Of a stretch of DNA of 64,000 bases, positions 45,481-57,586 are shown piece by piece. This DNA comes from Litsea cubeba. Its lineage: Eukaryota > Streptophyta > Magnoliopsida > Laurales > Lauraceae. The position numbers and the translations under genes were made by a program. The stretch is from positions 18,214,580 to 18,278,579 of the forward strand of contig CM022945.1 in the NCBI GenBank assembly GCA_012931725.1. Reading direction: 5' to 3'. Numbering within the stretch: the first letter of the stretch is position 1; every line of letters starts with the position of its first letter. The notes under the pieces were generated by a model. That model was not told where the DNA came from. It made no database searches and saw only the letters and a program-made list of their open reading frames with translations.

Positions 45481-45824
45481 CTTTTAGAGCTCACCATCCC
45501 TAAAAAAATAAAAAAAAAGGTCATTTTTACTGAACCCACCCCCAATACTACCCAAAACACCCTCTTCTCTTCTCCTCTCCTTTTCCCTTCTCTTCATCGG
45601 CGAGCTCCCCTCTCTTCTCCTCTTCTCTTCCCCTTCCAACAATTGTGACCAAACCCAAACATTCACCCCATCACTGGTGACCATCTCTCCCTCCGGCGAG
45701 CTCCCCTATCTGCCCCACCATTACCGGCGACCATCTTCTCCTCTTTCTTCACGTGTATCGCTAGCTGGTGGGGTACACGGAGTTTCGAGGCCGTGCACCA
45801 GAAGCTTCCATGACCTTATGTAAT
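45481..45824. other. CT-rich intergenic stretch
   Basis: Repeated CTCCTCTTCTCTTC-like tracts and GGCGAGCTCCCCT twice (45599 and 45698). No gene recognised. Confidence 0.5.
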
Positions 45825-46370
45825 TGCAGAAACAACAAAAAAGGTTCAAAGAGAACAAGATAAGCTAAAAGTTGTCCTATCAAGGCATAAAAGCTATGCT
45901 GACAACCGTCAGCATGATTTAGAAATTGTCATTGATGATTGGGTATTCTTGAAGATTTCTCCTATCAAAGGTACTATCAGATTCGAGCAGAAAGGTAAAC
46001 TTTTTCCGAGATATATTGGACCTTTCAAGATCCAGAGCAAGATTGAGAATGTGGCTTATCGTCTGGAACTTCCATCGGAACTCTCCGATATCCATAATGT
46101 ATTTCATGTGTCAATGCTTCGAAAGTATGTAGCTGATTCTTCACATATTATTCATTATGAAGAGATTCAGGTTCTACCAAATACCACATATGTTGAGAAC
46201 CCAATTAGAATTATTGATACCAATGAGCAAGTTCTTCCCACAAGGACGATTAAATGGGTCAAAGTCCTTTGTGCTCATCATGAACCCACTAAGATTACAT
46301 GAGAACTTAAAGAACAAATGATTCGAAAGTATTCAGAGCTATTTGTTCAGGTAATTTTGATTTCTTATTT
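45825..46370 (+). pseudogene. Ty3-type integrase C-terminal fragment
   Basis: The frame ETTKKVQREQDKLKVVLSRH, SYADNRQHDLE, VFLKISPIKG, FPRYIGPFKI and LSDIHNVFHVSMLRKYV matches the GPY/F module and C-terminal end of Ty3 (Tekay/Del-like) polyproteins. A TGA at 46300-46302 replaces the tryptophan usually found before the final E-x-x-M-x-K-x-x-x-x-L-F segment, which follows in frame. The upstream polyprotein is missing. Confidence 0.8.
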
Positions 46371-46425
46371 TCCTTTAATTTATGTTTCATTCGGATGATC
46401 AAATGATTCTAAAAGTTTAGGAAAA

Positions 46426-49049
46426 TGTTACACTCCGCCCCGAATTAATTATGATTAATGCTAATTAATCGTGTTTAATTAAGCTAATTATGATTAATAG
46501 TATAACTGAGTTAAATTAGTTTCAAATAGTTGAATTAATCTTAATGGAATGGATTTAGATGAGACTAAGTTAATTGAGTTGGTTTTAGACTCAAATGAGA
46601 AAGAGTGGGGACTTTTTCGTAAATACGGATTTTCACGTATTTTATCGAATACGGTAACTCTTGATACGAGCGCATGTATCTCGAATAGTACGTTAACTTC
46701 CATAATAGACTCGACTACATTTGATCTCAAATGAGTCTTCATTTGACTCAAAATGTAAATGAGTTAAGAGAGTGGGGTTAAGGTGCAAATTCAGGTTATA
46801 AGTTTCTAAATGAACCCAATTCTTCATTCACTCGATCGTTCCAGCAACAACAGTGGAGAGCTTAAGAAACCTAGGTTCATTTTCCTCCTTTCTTCATTTT
46901 TCTTGGTCAATTCTCAAGGGAAAAAGCTGTATAAAGGATTTTGGAAGAGGGTCTTTGTTACTTCACCTTCTCCATTACTTCATCTTCTCAGCTTCTCCTT
47001 TTCTTCAGACTACAAGTAAGTGTTCAGTTGTTCTTATAGAACTTCTGAGTTCTATCAAGTGATTTGGAGTAGTTTTTAGCACAAATAACTCATAGATTTT
47101 TGTTTTCAATTGTTTAATGATGTTAGGTTAGGAAAAGGGTTTGAACTGGAAGGTTTCATTTCAATTTGAGCTAACAAAGAGGAGATTTTGCTATTAGGCT
47201 TCAATTAAAGGCAAGTATACTCATTTCTTATGTTAAGATGCTTGAAATGATGTAGGAACTCTTAGAGTTAAGAATCAGAAAAACTGGTTTCAAAATTTCT
47301 GTAAAAACTAGACACTGTTCGGCTAGCCAAATAGGTGGCCGAGAGGTAACTGGATGCTTCTGTGTTGTTTTTTTTTTTTTTTTGCAGAGAATTGAAGTTA
47401 CTGGAAAGCTGACTGAATTATGTTCGGCTAGCCAAATTGGCTAGCCGAAGGTGGCCGAATTCGCCTGACAGAATTTTCATCAGAAGTCAAGCTTCTAGAA
47501 AGCTTACTAACACGTAGCCAAAATATGTTCGGCTAACTGAATTCTAGGATTCGGCCAGCCGAAAAGGTAACCGGATTCAGAGAAAGTTTCTATGTTTAGA
47601 AATTCTAAATTTTAGTTTTGAGCCTATTGGACTATAGAGCTTTTAGGGCTATTGAATGAGTGGTTTGGAGACCAATTCAAGACCAGTTATAGAACTTGAT
47701 TATTGTAAATGGATTGAGGTCCATGACGAATTCGAGTCTTTGAAAGACATGAAATGTTTTTTATCCTCGAATTTGACTGAAATGAAAGAAAAGCAAAGTG
47801 TTTGTGAGAATTGTATACAAACCTCCATAGGTGATGATTACGGAAACTCTAATGTACAAACTTATAAATAATGTGATGTTCATCGAAAATGACACGTACA
47901 TTAGATAACCAATGATTATACCTAAATGAATGGTTTGAAGTGAGAAGTGAAATGAATAGAATTATAAGTTATCTTAACTCTTTGAATTGAGTTGCATTCA
48001 TATTGTTTATCTCAAGTCTAAATGTGATTTGTGTTAGTAGTCATTCATTTTAATTATTTGGAATGGAATTTATGAAATTGAATTGAAATCCAAATAGGTT
48101 AAACATTGACTTGAGATATATTTGATTGTATTGATTCTTGAGTTTGGCACTACATAGTTGTTCTATTAAAGCTCATTATAGAGCTAAAATAGATTAATGA
48201 TTATTCCTACTGCAGTAGATGGATTTGGGGGGTGTTCCGGAGCTCCGTGGTGACGTCAGTTGTCCCTAGCCCGGACACTGGTTAGATCCCATAATATTTG
48301 TAATTGAAAAATTGAATGAATACTTCTTTTTGGAAGAAATGAAATGAAATACTATAGTAGTTACCAATTAGTGTATAATCTTTATTGATTCTTATTGCAT
48401 ATATTGAACTTATTGTACGGATTGTTTAGAATTAATAAGAATGTGAGAGTTGTTTAATGATAGTCTAATGTGAGACTTGAACAAGCATGTATTAACATAG
48501 ATCTGTGTATACATTGATGAATAGTCGTATTCACTAGTGTTATTGGTGGCATTACAGGCCCAGTTGCCATTGTCGGTCTTGAAGAGGCCGTAGTGCCAGC
48601 GGAGGAGGCTGCTCCGGTTCCTCCAGTAGGATTCGTAGAGTGGAATTGTCGGGATATCATTTGATATTGATATCTGAGAGTGGAAACAATATGAAAATCT
48701 TTTGAAATCTTTTTGGAATGGTTTTGAAAACGTTAAATAGTTGTTATCGTGCGTTGTATTTTAAATATGCATTTGGATGACATGAGTAGGGATGAGAATG
48801 CTATTTGTGTATAAGGAACTTTACTTTTAGGTAAAAGACTTGTAAATTTGTATATGCGTACGTTCATGTTTTTATGGAATCGTAGTTTGTACTTCTTCAT
48901 AATTGATATCATTGTATATGTCTTCCGTAATTATGTGTTATGACAGATGTGAATTGAATGTCGCACTTGCGTGAAGTGTATATATATATCTTGAGAATTT
49001 CACATTAACTTCGGTTAATTCGGAGTTTACGGGAGTATGTGTGGTCACA
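46426..49049 (+). mobile_element. LTR of the Ty3 element, about 2.6 kb
   Basis: Starts TGTTACACTCCGCCCCGAAT, as Tekay-type LTRs do, and ends near TTTACGGGAGTATGTGTGGTCACA, a decayed form of the usual end. It carries three units of about 100 bp with TTCGGCTAGCCAAAT and GGTGGCCGA (47330-47580). Together with the integrase fragment it is the 3' end of a truncated element. Confidence 0.65.
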
Positions 49050-49709
49050 ACTCAAAATTTACTCATATGTAATCAAATCTTGAGACCACATCGTGACATA
49101 CGCCCTATAGGTAGTCCATGGTTCCATTGGGTTGGAAAAGAAATGAACATTATTACAATCTCACCTACTAAAACTTCCATGTATGTGGATGAAACTTTTA
49201 CCTCTTGCCGGCATCCACTATGTCCACACAATATTCATCAAGATTGGGCAGTGGAGCTTCATTGGAATGGATTTGTTTAGTAGGTGCACCCATCACCATC
49301 CAATCATGGAGATAAATTGCACTCTAACGCACGTCATTCCCTTGAAATAATGCATTGAAGTAGTTGTCACACTTTGATCACGAGTCCTGTTTTGCCAACT
49401 CTCATAGGCATATAGCCATATATGCCAACTGGGGTTTCGCCAAGATGGGGGGGGGGGTGGTGTTCATTTGGCTCTACAGTTTGGTGTCCTATCTCCCCCT
49501 TGATTAATCAATATTTTTTTTTTGTTAACGATGCACTAACTGGAAAGCTCCAGATGTTTCAAAAAAAAAAAAAAAAGGTAATGAACAATTGATTTAATTA
49601 TCACTCATTCTGATGTTTAATCTGTTGGGTCCTCGACATTACTTGCAAATACATACTAATTTTTCACTTACTGTTCCTTGGCCTCCCTTCATGCTGTTTT
49701 CCATCACAG
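49050..49709. other. Intergenic, nothing recognised
   Basis: No gene. Short G and A homopolymers at 49447-49457 and 49560-49576. Confidence 0.5.
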
Positions 49710-50126
49710 ACTGCCTTCACTAGCAAGAAGGATTGTGGGAGAGAGGAGAAAGCAATTCAATGTCCTATGTGCAAGAGGACAGTGCATGGTCTTCAACCCC
49801 TAGAAACTACAAACCTTTTCACAGACAAGAACAACTACCTGGTGCAAGCAGAGAGTGCAGAGCAGGCCTAAGGGCGAGTTGAAGTTGTGCAAGGTATGAT
49901 GTGAAACCATCTACTCTAAAAGAAATATAAATTCGAAGTCCTGCAAAAACCAATTGCTTGTGGTTGATTTTCTATTATTTTCTTATCTTGCACCACAGGT
50001 GGTTTCCAGGTTTCATGAGCTGCACACAAGGGGATGTGGAGTCCGTGCCATCAGCACTATACGACATGATAAAATATAAAAAGGAAGCCCTTAATGACAG
50101 GTTAAGATGGAGCTCGGTAGCAAGGA
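49710..50126 (+). pseudogene. Two exon-like segments, unknown family
   Basis: After acceptor TGTTTTCCATCACAG (ending 49709), a frame reads TAFTSKKDCGREEKAIQCPM, CKRTVHGLQPLET and LFTDKNNYLVQAESAEQA, then a stop. The segment ends at donor-like GTGCAAG/GTATGATG near 49892. After a second acceptor TTATCTTGCACCACAG (49998), a frame reads WFPGFMSCTQGDVESVPSAL, then YDMIKYKKEALNDR, to a donor-like CAG/GTTAAG near 50100. The CPMC pair hints at a zinc-binding motif. The phases of the two segments do not agree, which implies a frameshift. I do not recognise the protein. Confidence 0.35.
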
Positions 50127-50328
50127 GAAGAATCAAACAGAATGAGGGAGAAGCTCTAAACCACAAGAACTATTATATCTCGTAATTAAGAACAAGAGGG
50201 GGAGCAGTTCTGTTTATGGATATCTGTTGCCATTTCATGGTACAGACATCTCTAATTTGACTACTTGTTTTGCCCTTGAGTCCGATGATCATGTAACGAA
50301 TGGGATCCTTTTGGAGAGTACTCTTGCC

Positions 50329-50655
50329 CCATGGCGACAGTGAGCAGACCTATCACGGTCCGCCACGTCACTGCAGGCCTGCCCTAAGCTAGGAATCGGG
50401 ATCATTTTAGCCTATTTTTTACAATGACTATCGGGAGACCAATAACAGTCTGCCACACCAACATATGGCAGTAGCCCCCCGCGTGCATGGCAGGCTGCCC
50501 GCGAAGACATGGAGACTGTGATAGATCCACTTATGGTCACCGTGGGGAAAAGCCTCATTAGATCCAAACTATTACAATGGGCAGGGGCTGCCTATGGCCC
50601 AGTGACACGGCGGACCATGATAGGTCCACTCATGGTCACCGTGGGGTAAAGCCTC
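50329..50655. repeat. Inverted repeat, about 45-bp arms
   Basis: 50329-50372 (CCCATGGCGACAGTGAGCAG, ACCTATCACGGTCCGCC) is the imperfect reverse complement of 50611-50655. The right arm is also partly duplicated in tandem at about 50520-50570 (ATAGATCCACTTATGGTCAC). Possibly a foldback MITE. Confidence 0.6.
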
Positions 50656-50699
50656 ATAGGATCTAGACTCTCGTGTGACCCCATGCCTTTTCTTAGCCT

Positions 50700-51540
50700 C
50701 ACATGATCAAGCTTAATATTTTTTTACTTCCACTTTCTAAGACAATTTATGTATGACTACCAGTGAATGCTAAACCAGTGTGAGTGAAGGCCGTTAAACT
50801 TAAAAATGAAGGCCAAAGGTGATTAATTATCTAGAAATGAGTATAAAATAACCATTCTTTTTATGAAATAGAATAGGGGTTAGTACCCCAGCCGCCACAT
50901 AGTAATTCAAATACTTAATAATTAAAAATGTCAAGGTCTCATTTACATCACTACCTTGTATTATTCACCCCTCACCTCGTATAATTCAAACCATGAAGCT
51001 CATTTAACCATAATTTTATATATGTTTAATTCCTCCATTTGATGTAAATAAATGAGCTCTTTAGAGCCTGTTTGTTTGTATTGAAATACATAGAAAATAC
51101 ATAAGAATTTATAGAAAAATAACCTCTATCAAAATATTATTGAAGAGGTGGAGGGTGATGGATATAGGGCGGAGAAGTAGACGGGACCTTCACTTCTAAT
51201 GATGTAATTGTACATTTTCATTTTTATTTATATTATAACTCATTTTCAAAATTTGTTTAAATTGTGGTGGACCTACCATGAATTAATTAAGGCCCCCTTT
51301 AAACCATGCATACCTAAAATTGATTATTATGAGTTTTGTAGCTTCAACATCATAAATAGTAATATATTGAAGTTTTTCTAAATTTATCATATTATATTTT
51401 TATAATCTTAGATATAGATGAAGCTTTAATTAGATAACTTCAGCTTAAACCATGGGTTCCACATACACTCCAAATTGCATAGTTTTAAAACTATAAACAA
51501 AACAAGAATGTCTAGTTTTAATTCTAGTAGCTGCCATTTA
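50700..51540. other. Intergenic, nothing recognised
   Basis: AT-rich, no gene or clear repeat. Confidence 0.5.
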
Positions 51541-51671
51541 TTTGTAATTTTTTTTTTTTTTTGGTAGAAAAGATTACAAGGAACCAAACTAAAAATTCAA
51601 GCTCGGATGAGACCTAGAACTTAACCATAAAACAAAAGATGACCAACAAAATAAACCTCCAACAAAAGTAG

Positions 51672-51905
51672 CTATTCTTTAAACCATAAGAAGAAACGAC
51701 CTAATTGCCCAACTTTAGCTACAGAGTAGGCTTGAGTTTTCTTCTCTCCTGAGATAAATGTCTCGAAATCACTGCCGCAGTACAAAATGTCACAAATTAT
51801 TAGATCAATCTGCGAGTCAAAAGCTCCTTCAATAGTCTTTACCGCCTCTATCGCGTCCAAACACAAAATGATGCTCGACAGCCAACACCTTTTAATAGCG
51901 CTCTA
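51672..51905 (-). pseudogene. Uninterrupted RNase H-like (RVT_3) remnant
   Basis: The frame reads AIKRCWLSSIILCLDAIEAV, then KTIEGAFDSQIDLIICDIL and SDFETFISGEKKTQAYSVAK, then GRFFLWFKE. It is the same family as 10966-11087 plus 19578-19690, here without the Helitron insertion, so it serves as an empty-site reference. It is truncated on both sides. Confidence 0.65.
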
Positions 51906-52269
51906 AGTTGTTTAGTGCAGCACTTTCCCAAATGAAAAGGAGAGACTTTTAAGCTACTTTCTCTTGTAAAGAGACTGGACAAAAACCCATGGAGCTGAAC
52001 CATAGTTAGATTTTCAAGAACTCAATTTCATCTCTGCAAGCATTCAGCTTTCGTAGTTGAATCCACATATTTTGCATACTGTTTGTTGGGTGTGAGTGGG
52101 GTAAAAACAAAAAAAAAAATCTGCATATTGAGCTTTCTGTTTGTTTTTTTTTAGTATGGATTTGCTGAAGCTCAGACACGCTGACATGGATATCCCTCTC
52201 TCATCCAAGATGCATCCACATTTTGGTTAAATAAAAGTTTGTTACACCATAAGATAAAGTATTTGATTG
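51906..52269. other. Intergenic, nothing recognised
   Basis: No gene or repeat recognised. Confidence 0.5.
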
Positions 52270-53857
52270 ATAAATGTTTACAAAAAGTCCAAGCCTGAGA
52301 GATTCGGATTTTGTGCATTATAAAGATTTCAGGTGAGACTTCTAAGTATTGATTAACCATTTAAATAAAATGTTAAAAGGGAACAAAATGATTCAAAATA
52401 TTGAATGAAAAATGGATGACAGACTTCTATGTTATTTTTCCAAATCATCGTTAATCCAAGGACGGGCCCATTTGTTCAATGTCAGATTATCAAACTATGG
52501 CCCTACATATAAAAACTCAACACTCGTCGAAGTGAATTCAAGGCAGTCTGTTTACTGCAAACTACTGTTTTTTTAATAGATTTCTTTTTGACTATTCCTG
52601 CATAAGGCCTAACTTACCCAAATTCCACCAATTAAATTCCTCAATAGTAGCTGATTCAATGATAAATACCTTGTAGACTTAAAGTACGGTTAAAGGGGTT
52701 TTTCCAATCGCAAATGGGACTAGTCGACCGTTTCTTTGATTCTACAAATAGCAAATTCCATCAGACTCAATTGGAAATGAGTTGTCATCACATTTCAAGA
52801 CGAGTATATTAGTTGTCCAATGATGCCAGATCTGCCAAAGAGGGAGGCCTGCTGAGGTATTCACACATGTAAAATAGGCTATTAGCTGTACACAGGTGCT
52901 AGTGGTGGATACAATTTCAAATTTTAAATTCCCGCTAAAAAATTCTAAGATGCCATTTATAACCTGGAGTTTGTCGTTCTTCAACACCACGACGAATCAT
53001 GTCTTCCGGTTCCGCCACCATTCTCCTCATTCCCCCTCATTAGATGACTGGGTCGGGCATCCTCCTCATTCCCCCTCAGTCGGTCAGGTAACTCATTAGA
53101 TGACCGACCGATGGGGGAATGAGGAGGAGGATGCCCGACTCGGTCATCTAATGAGGGGCAATGAGGAGAATGGTGGCGGAACCGGAAGACATGATTCGTC
53201 GTGGTGTTGAAGAACGAGAACCTCCCAGTTATAAACGTCATCTGAGAAATTTTAGCGGGAATTTGAAATTGTACCACCTACCAGCACACCTCTCCTCTTT
53301 GCCAACTGGCCACCTGTGTACACCCAACAGCCTATTTTACATGTGAATACCACAGCAGAACTCCCTCTTTTGGCAGATCTGGCACCATTGGACAGCCAAT
53401 ATACTCACTCGTCTTGTGATGAGATGGCAACCCATTCCAATTGAGTATGATGGAATTTCTTATTTAAAGAATTAAAGAAACAGTCATTTTGATGAATCAG
53501 CTATTATTTTGAGAAATTTAATTGGTGGAATTTGGGTAAGTTAGGCTTTAAAGAGGAGGTTAGTTTACACTAATAGCCAAAGAGAAATCCATAAAAAAAA
53601 AAGGTAAATAGATTGCCTTGAATTCACTTGGATGATCTGACACAGAACAGATGGGCCCCTCCTTGGATAAAAGATGATTTGGAAAAATAACATAGAAGTT
53701 TGTCATCTATTTTTCATTCAATATCAGGAATCATTTTGTTCCCTTTTAACTTTTTTTTTTTAAAATGGTTAATCATTACCCAAAAGTCCTACCTGAAATC
53801 TTTATAATGCACAAAGTCCGAATTCTCTCAGGTTTGGACTTTTTTGTAAACATTTAT
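52270..53857. repeat. 1.6-kb imperfect palindrome
   Basis: The left arm (about 52270-53090) is the reverse complement of the right arm (about 53100-53857), with scattered mismatches and small indels; the centre is near 53095. Paired landmarks: GAATCATGTCTTCC (52994) with GGAAGACATGATTC (53184); TTGGACAGCC-type and GGCAGATCTGGC-type segments; AAAATGATT/AATCATTTT near the outer ends. GGGGGAATGAGGAGGAGGAT and its complement form a nested stem at the centre. A transcript would fold into one long hairpin. No coding frame is conserved between arms. Confidence 0.85.
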
Positions 53858-54229
53858 GCACAAAGTCCACTCAGGGAGCCGTTCTCAGGTTAAGGATATT
53901 GTTGAAGCCTGGCAGATTAGGTGACTTTGGTGTTATAAGTAAGGTACTTGTGCTATAGATACTTGCTGGCTCTTAACGATCATATCTTTTAGATATTGTG
54001 CCACTAAACTAACACATTTGATGAAGCAAAAGCATATGATCCAAATTTCCTAGCAAGATTCATAATGCAATGACAAAGTAAAACTATTTCACGTTGATGA
54101 TGTTGCCAGAAATAGGATTAGTAATTTGGTCAATAGGTCTTCAAATCTTGGTTGCATTCACTATGTAATTTCTCTCTCGAATCTCCTCTAGGATTTCCAA
54201 TACCCGTTTCTAGAAATTTGAAGCCAAAT

Positions 54230-55751
54230 GTTAAAGGTAAATTCGCGATGAAGTCTTCTTTTAATATCATGTCTAGCTCTTATTCTAGAGTGGAAGGTTG
54301 GCAGAGTTTCTAGGATAAATCTATTCCGCCTAGAGTGTTGGCTTTTTATTGGCTTAACATGGTGGCATAAAATCCTCACCATTGATAATCTGAGAAGGAG
54401 AAAGCATATTATAGTTAATGGGTGTCCTTTGTGTTTAAAATATGAAAAAACAGTTAATCATTTGATGATTCGTTGTTGATGTAGCAGCAGTACCTTATCA
54501 ATGCAGCAAAGTACATGGGCCACATGTGGGACCCATGAAATTCTGATTTTTATATTATTAGTAGTTTTGATTTTAGCAAAGATTGTAATTAGGATTAGTT
54601 TCTAACTTAGATAGGATTCTTATTTTGTTTCCTAGTTTAATTAGGATTGCTTTCCTAGTCCTTAATACTCTTTTATTATAAATAAAGCATTGTAGAGATC
54701 AATGATCTCAGATTTGGAGTTAATAAATTTTCCCTTTTGTGGGCTATCATTGGAGAGTTGCCTTCTTCGTGTGATTGTTCCCGTGGGAACCCTAAGTGTG
54801 CTCCGGCACTTGCGATCCTAACCCTAGGATTGCATTAGTTGTTTTTTGTTGATAGGATTTGGGCATTCTTTCTTAATATGTTTGAGGTGCAATGGATCAT
54901 GACACGATCAATTGATGATCTCTTCTGCCAATGGCATTTGGGGTGCAAGTTTGTGCACAGAAAAATTATGTTGAAATCTATTTTATAACTCTAGAATCTG
55001 TGGATGGAGAGGAATTACATAATCTTCAGAAATAAAAGTAAAGCCGTGTAGGAAGTGGTAGATTGATTCTATTGTTTGGTCTATTTCGGAATGGGTGAGT
55101 AGGAGAAAGAAATTTGATGGGGTTCCATTAGAAGATCTTAATAGATCTTGGGCGGCAGTTGTTAATGGGGCTCGGCATGGTACAAATAAGTAGCTTGTCT
55201 CCTCTTATGGAGATCCTTAAGCTTAACTTTGATGGAAGTTTTGTCCAGCCTTGGAAGTTTTGTCCAGCCAAATCAAGGAGGCATTGGAGTTGTTGTTAAG
55301 GATTGCGGTGGTAATGTGGTGAGGAGTTTTTTAGGGCCTGTGTATTGCTTAGATGCTAATGAAGCTGAGGTTTATGCTCTCTCCTAGTAGAATGTCGTGA
55401 GTTAAGAACCTTGGAAGGATGTAAAGCAATTATTGAAGGTGATTTTTTTTCAGCTATTCAATAGGGCTTTGTGGAGATTTCTTATCCTTCGAGATTGGCA
55501 GATTGGGTGGAGGTTCATGATATTTCCAAACAGTAAGGGGCTACTTTTCGTCATGTTTTAAGAGAGTCAAATATAATGGTGGATGATCTAGAAAAGGAGG
55601 GAGTTATTCAATCTTCTATTTCCTTTGATGTTTAATTCTTTTGTATTTAAGTAGGTGTTTTGGTTTTATTGCTCTATGTCTGTAAAGTTGCTTTTGGCTT
55701 TGTTTTTTGTTTCTTTCTTTTGGAGCAATAAATCTTACCATTGAAAAAAAA
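54230..55751 (+). pseudogene. L1-type LINE ORF2 C-terminus, split
   Basis: Before 54477 the frame reads KSSFNIMSSSYSRVEGWQSF, stop, IPPRVLAFYWL, then DNLRRRKHIIVNGCPLCLKY and VNHLMIRC, a zf-RVT zinc-binding domain. After 54838 it continues FFVDRIWAFFLNMFEVQW. An RVT_3 RNase H follows (about 55208-55630): LNFDGSF, GGIGVVVKDCGGNVVRSF, NEAEVYAL, EGDFFSAIQ, HVLRESNIMVDDL. The 3' end has AATAAATC and a short A tail near 55751. Several stops and frameshifts. The upstream reverse transcriptase is missing. Confidence 0.8.
54477..54837 (+). mobile_element. Solo LTR, 361 bp, in the LINE
   Basis: Begins TGATGTAGCAGCAG and ends GGATTGCATTA, with perfect 5-bp duplications GTTGT at 54472-54476 and 54838-54842. 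The sequence is homologous, in opposite orientation, to the LTRs at 33176 and 36752 (shared GGCCACATGTGGGACCCATG and GTGATTGTTCCC). Removing it and one GTTGT restores the zf-RVT frame (MIRC/FFVDRIW). Confidence 0.85.
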
Positions 55752-56836
55752 TACTAGCTTTGTCAGAGGAATTTGTTTCTGCTTCTGACCAATGAATGCA
55801 GGAAACAACCCTTATTCAACTTCTCCAATAATACTGTTTTATGTGTAACTTCATAATGGTAAAAATTGATCAAGGAACATGAACAGAGACAAATAGCTTA
55901 TCTTTTAGACAAATATCTTGTCTTTTTAGAGCTTTATTTGGCATCCATATGTTATATATTACGTTGAAGAAACAATAGAATCACCGCCACAGAGTTACCA
56001 TCTGGAAAAATAGCTGCTTGCGCCCTCATAAAACCAATCAAATTCTTTCTTCCTTAATAGAAAAATACCTCTAAGTACCAAGCCAGTAACCTTAAGAAAG
56101 CAAAAAAGGAAAGAATTAAATTGAATATGTTGTGTACCCGACACGCTTAAAAGAAAAACAGAGATCACAGGGTACAAGCAGCAGTAATAACAATAAAAAA
56201 AAAATGATGACAATAATAAGAAAAAGAAAAACTGTTAACCTGATAATGACAATAATAGGAAAAAGAAAAACCGTTACCCCACTTTCATAGGATGTGATTG
56301 GCTGTAGGTGAGCAAGAGCAAGTGTGCTTCTCCATGATCCACCAAACACCTGCAATTTTTCTCCAAAAGATTTACAGCAATTTTGTGTAGTGCATCTCAA
56401 TAAGAAAACTATGACAGTCTAACCTGTCATTCTGGAATGCCTAGATGTGTCCCTTAGCTTTTCAATGTCATCAACGAGGTACCAAGTGGTGTTGCGATCC
56501 AGCAGATGAATCAAGTGAGATTTTGACAGTCCAATATGCGTAAGACCCATTATGCAAATGACCATGGTATGTGAACAGGTGTGGGAGTAAACAGCATGTA
56601 AGCTTTTCAAATTCCTCTCCAGAATCCACCAACTTGTCAGCTTCTGTGTATAACTTGTTCTCCCCTTTTGGGGAGAAAGCAGGATTTCAGTGGTCTCATT
56701 TGGAAAATGGTTACTTGCAGATCTTTAACCATCATCATACTGAAATGAAGGCCATTCAACCGTAAGGCATATGGAGCAATCTTTTATACTCCTTAGATTT
56801 TGGTATATTATAAGACCAGCATAGGAAAGATTAAAC

Positions 56837-56877
<41 letters not shown>

Positions 56878-57586
56878 TATCATTCACTTTTAAGACTTCT
56901 GGATGGTTATCCTGCATTATCTTCTGTGTTTGGACTATCAAAAGGCCAAAGTCCAATCTGGATGGTCAATGAAATCAGAAGAAGTCAATCACAGGTATTC
57001 TCGCATTGGATGGGAATGCATCTGAAGTATAGATCCGCAGCACTATGTCTTAATGTAATAACAACTTTTTGTTTGACAGGAAACTACCAAGTGCTGTCTG
57101 TTTGACACATGAATCACCTAACACATTTTGCATTATAATGCATATTAATTTGGCAAGCAAGGGTGTATGTTGAATCGGGACTATGCTCTGGTTTCAAGTT
57201 CCAATTGTGAGCAAATTGCCTTTATTTTCTTCAGTGAGTAAATTGGCTTTGAGAGGTCACTCTATCATATTCAAAAGTCAAGCAACCAATACAGGTAGAA
57301 GATAATCGAGCAAAACTAGCCAGAGATCTTAGCCTTAAAAAACACCAATACCTTTCACTGATCAAGAATCTCATCTTTCTAAATTTGGGCATTATAAATT
57401 GAGAAATTCGAGGCCACACTCTCACAACTTGATCTGTGAGTGATTCGACATTGACGGGCCTCTTCTGTAAGCTCAAAAAACCAATTGAAAATATAACTGA
57501 ATGAAACTGCCCACTGGTTTTGTTGTCCTCCAAAAACAAATTTCTTAGTAGAGTGTTCAATAAAAAAGCATTCCTGCACACTCTTT
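55752..57586. other. Intergenic between LINE and PPR gene
   Basis: No gene. It holds a 40-base C run (56838-56877) and a roughly 45-bp tandem duplication (56208-56275, ATGACAATAATA and AAAAAGAAAAAC). AATAAA on the minus strand near 57221 could serve the PPR transcript. Confidence 0.5.
56838..56877. repeat. Forty-base C homopolymer
   Basis: Uninterrupted run of 40 C after TTAAACA. It may be real, or inflated by sequencing or assembly. Confidence 0.8.
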
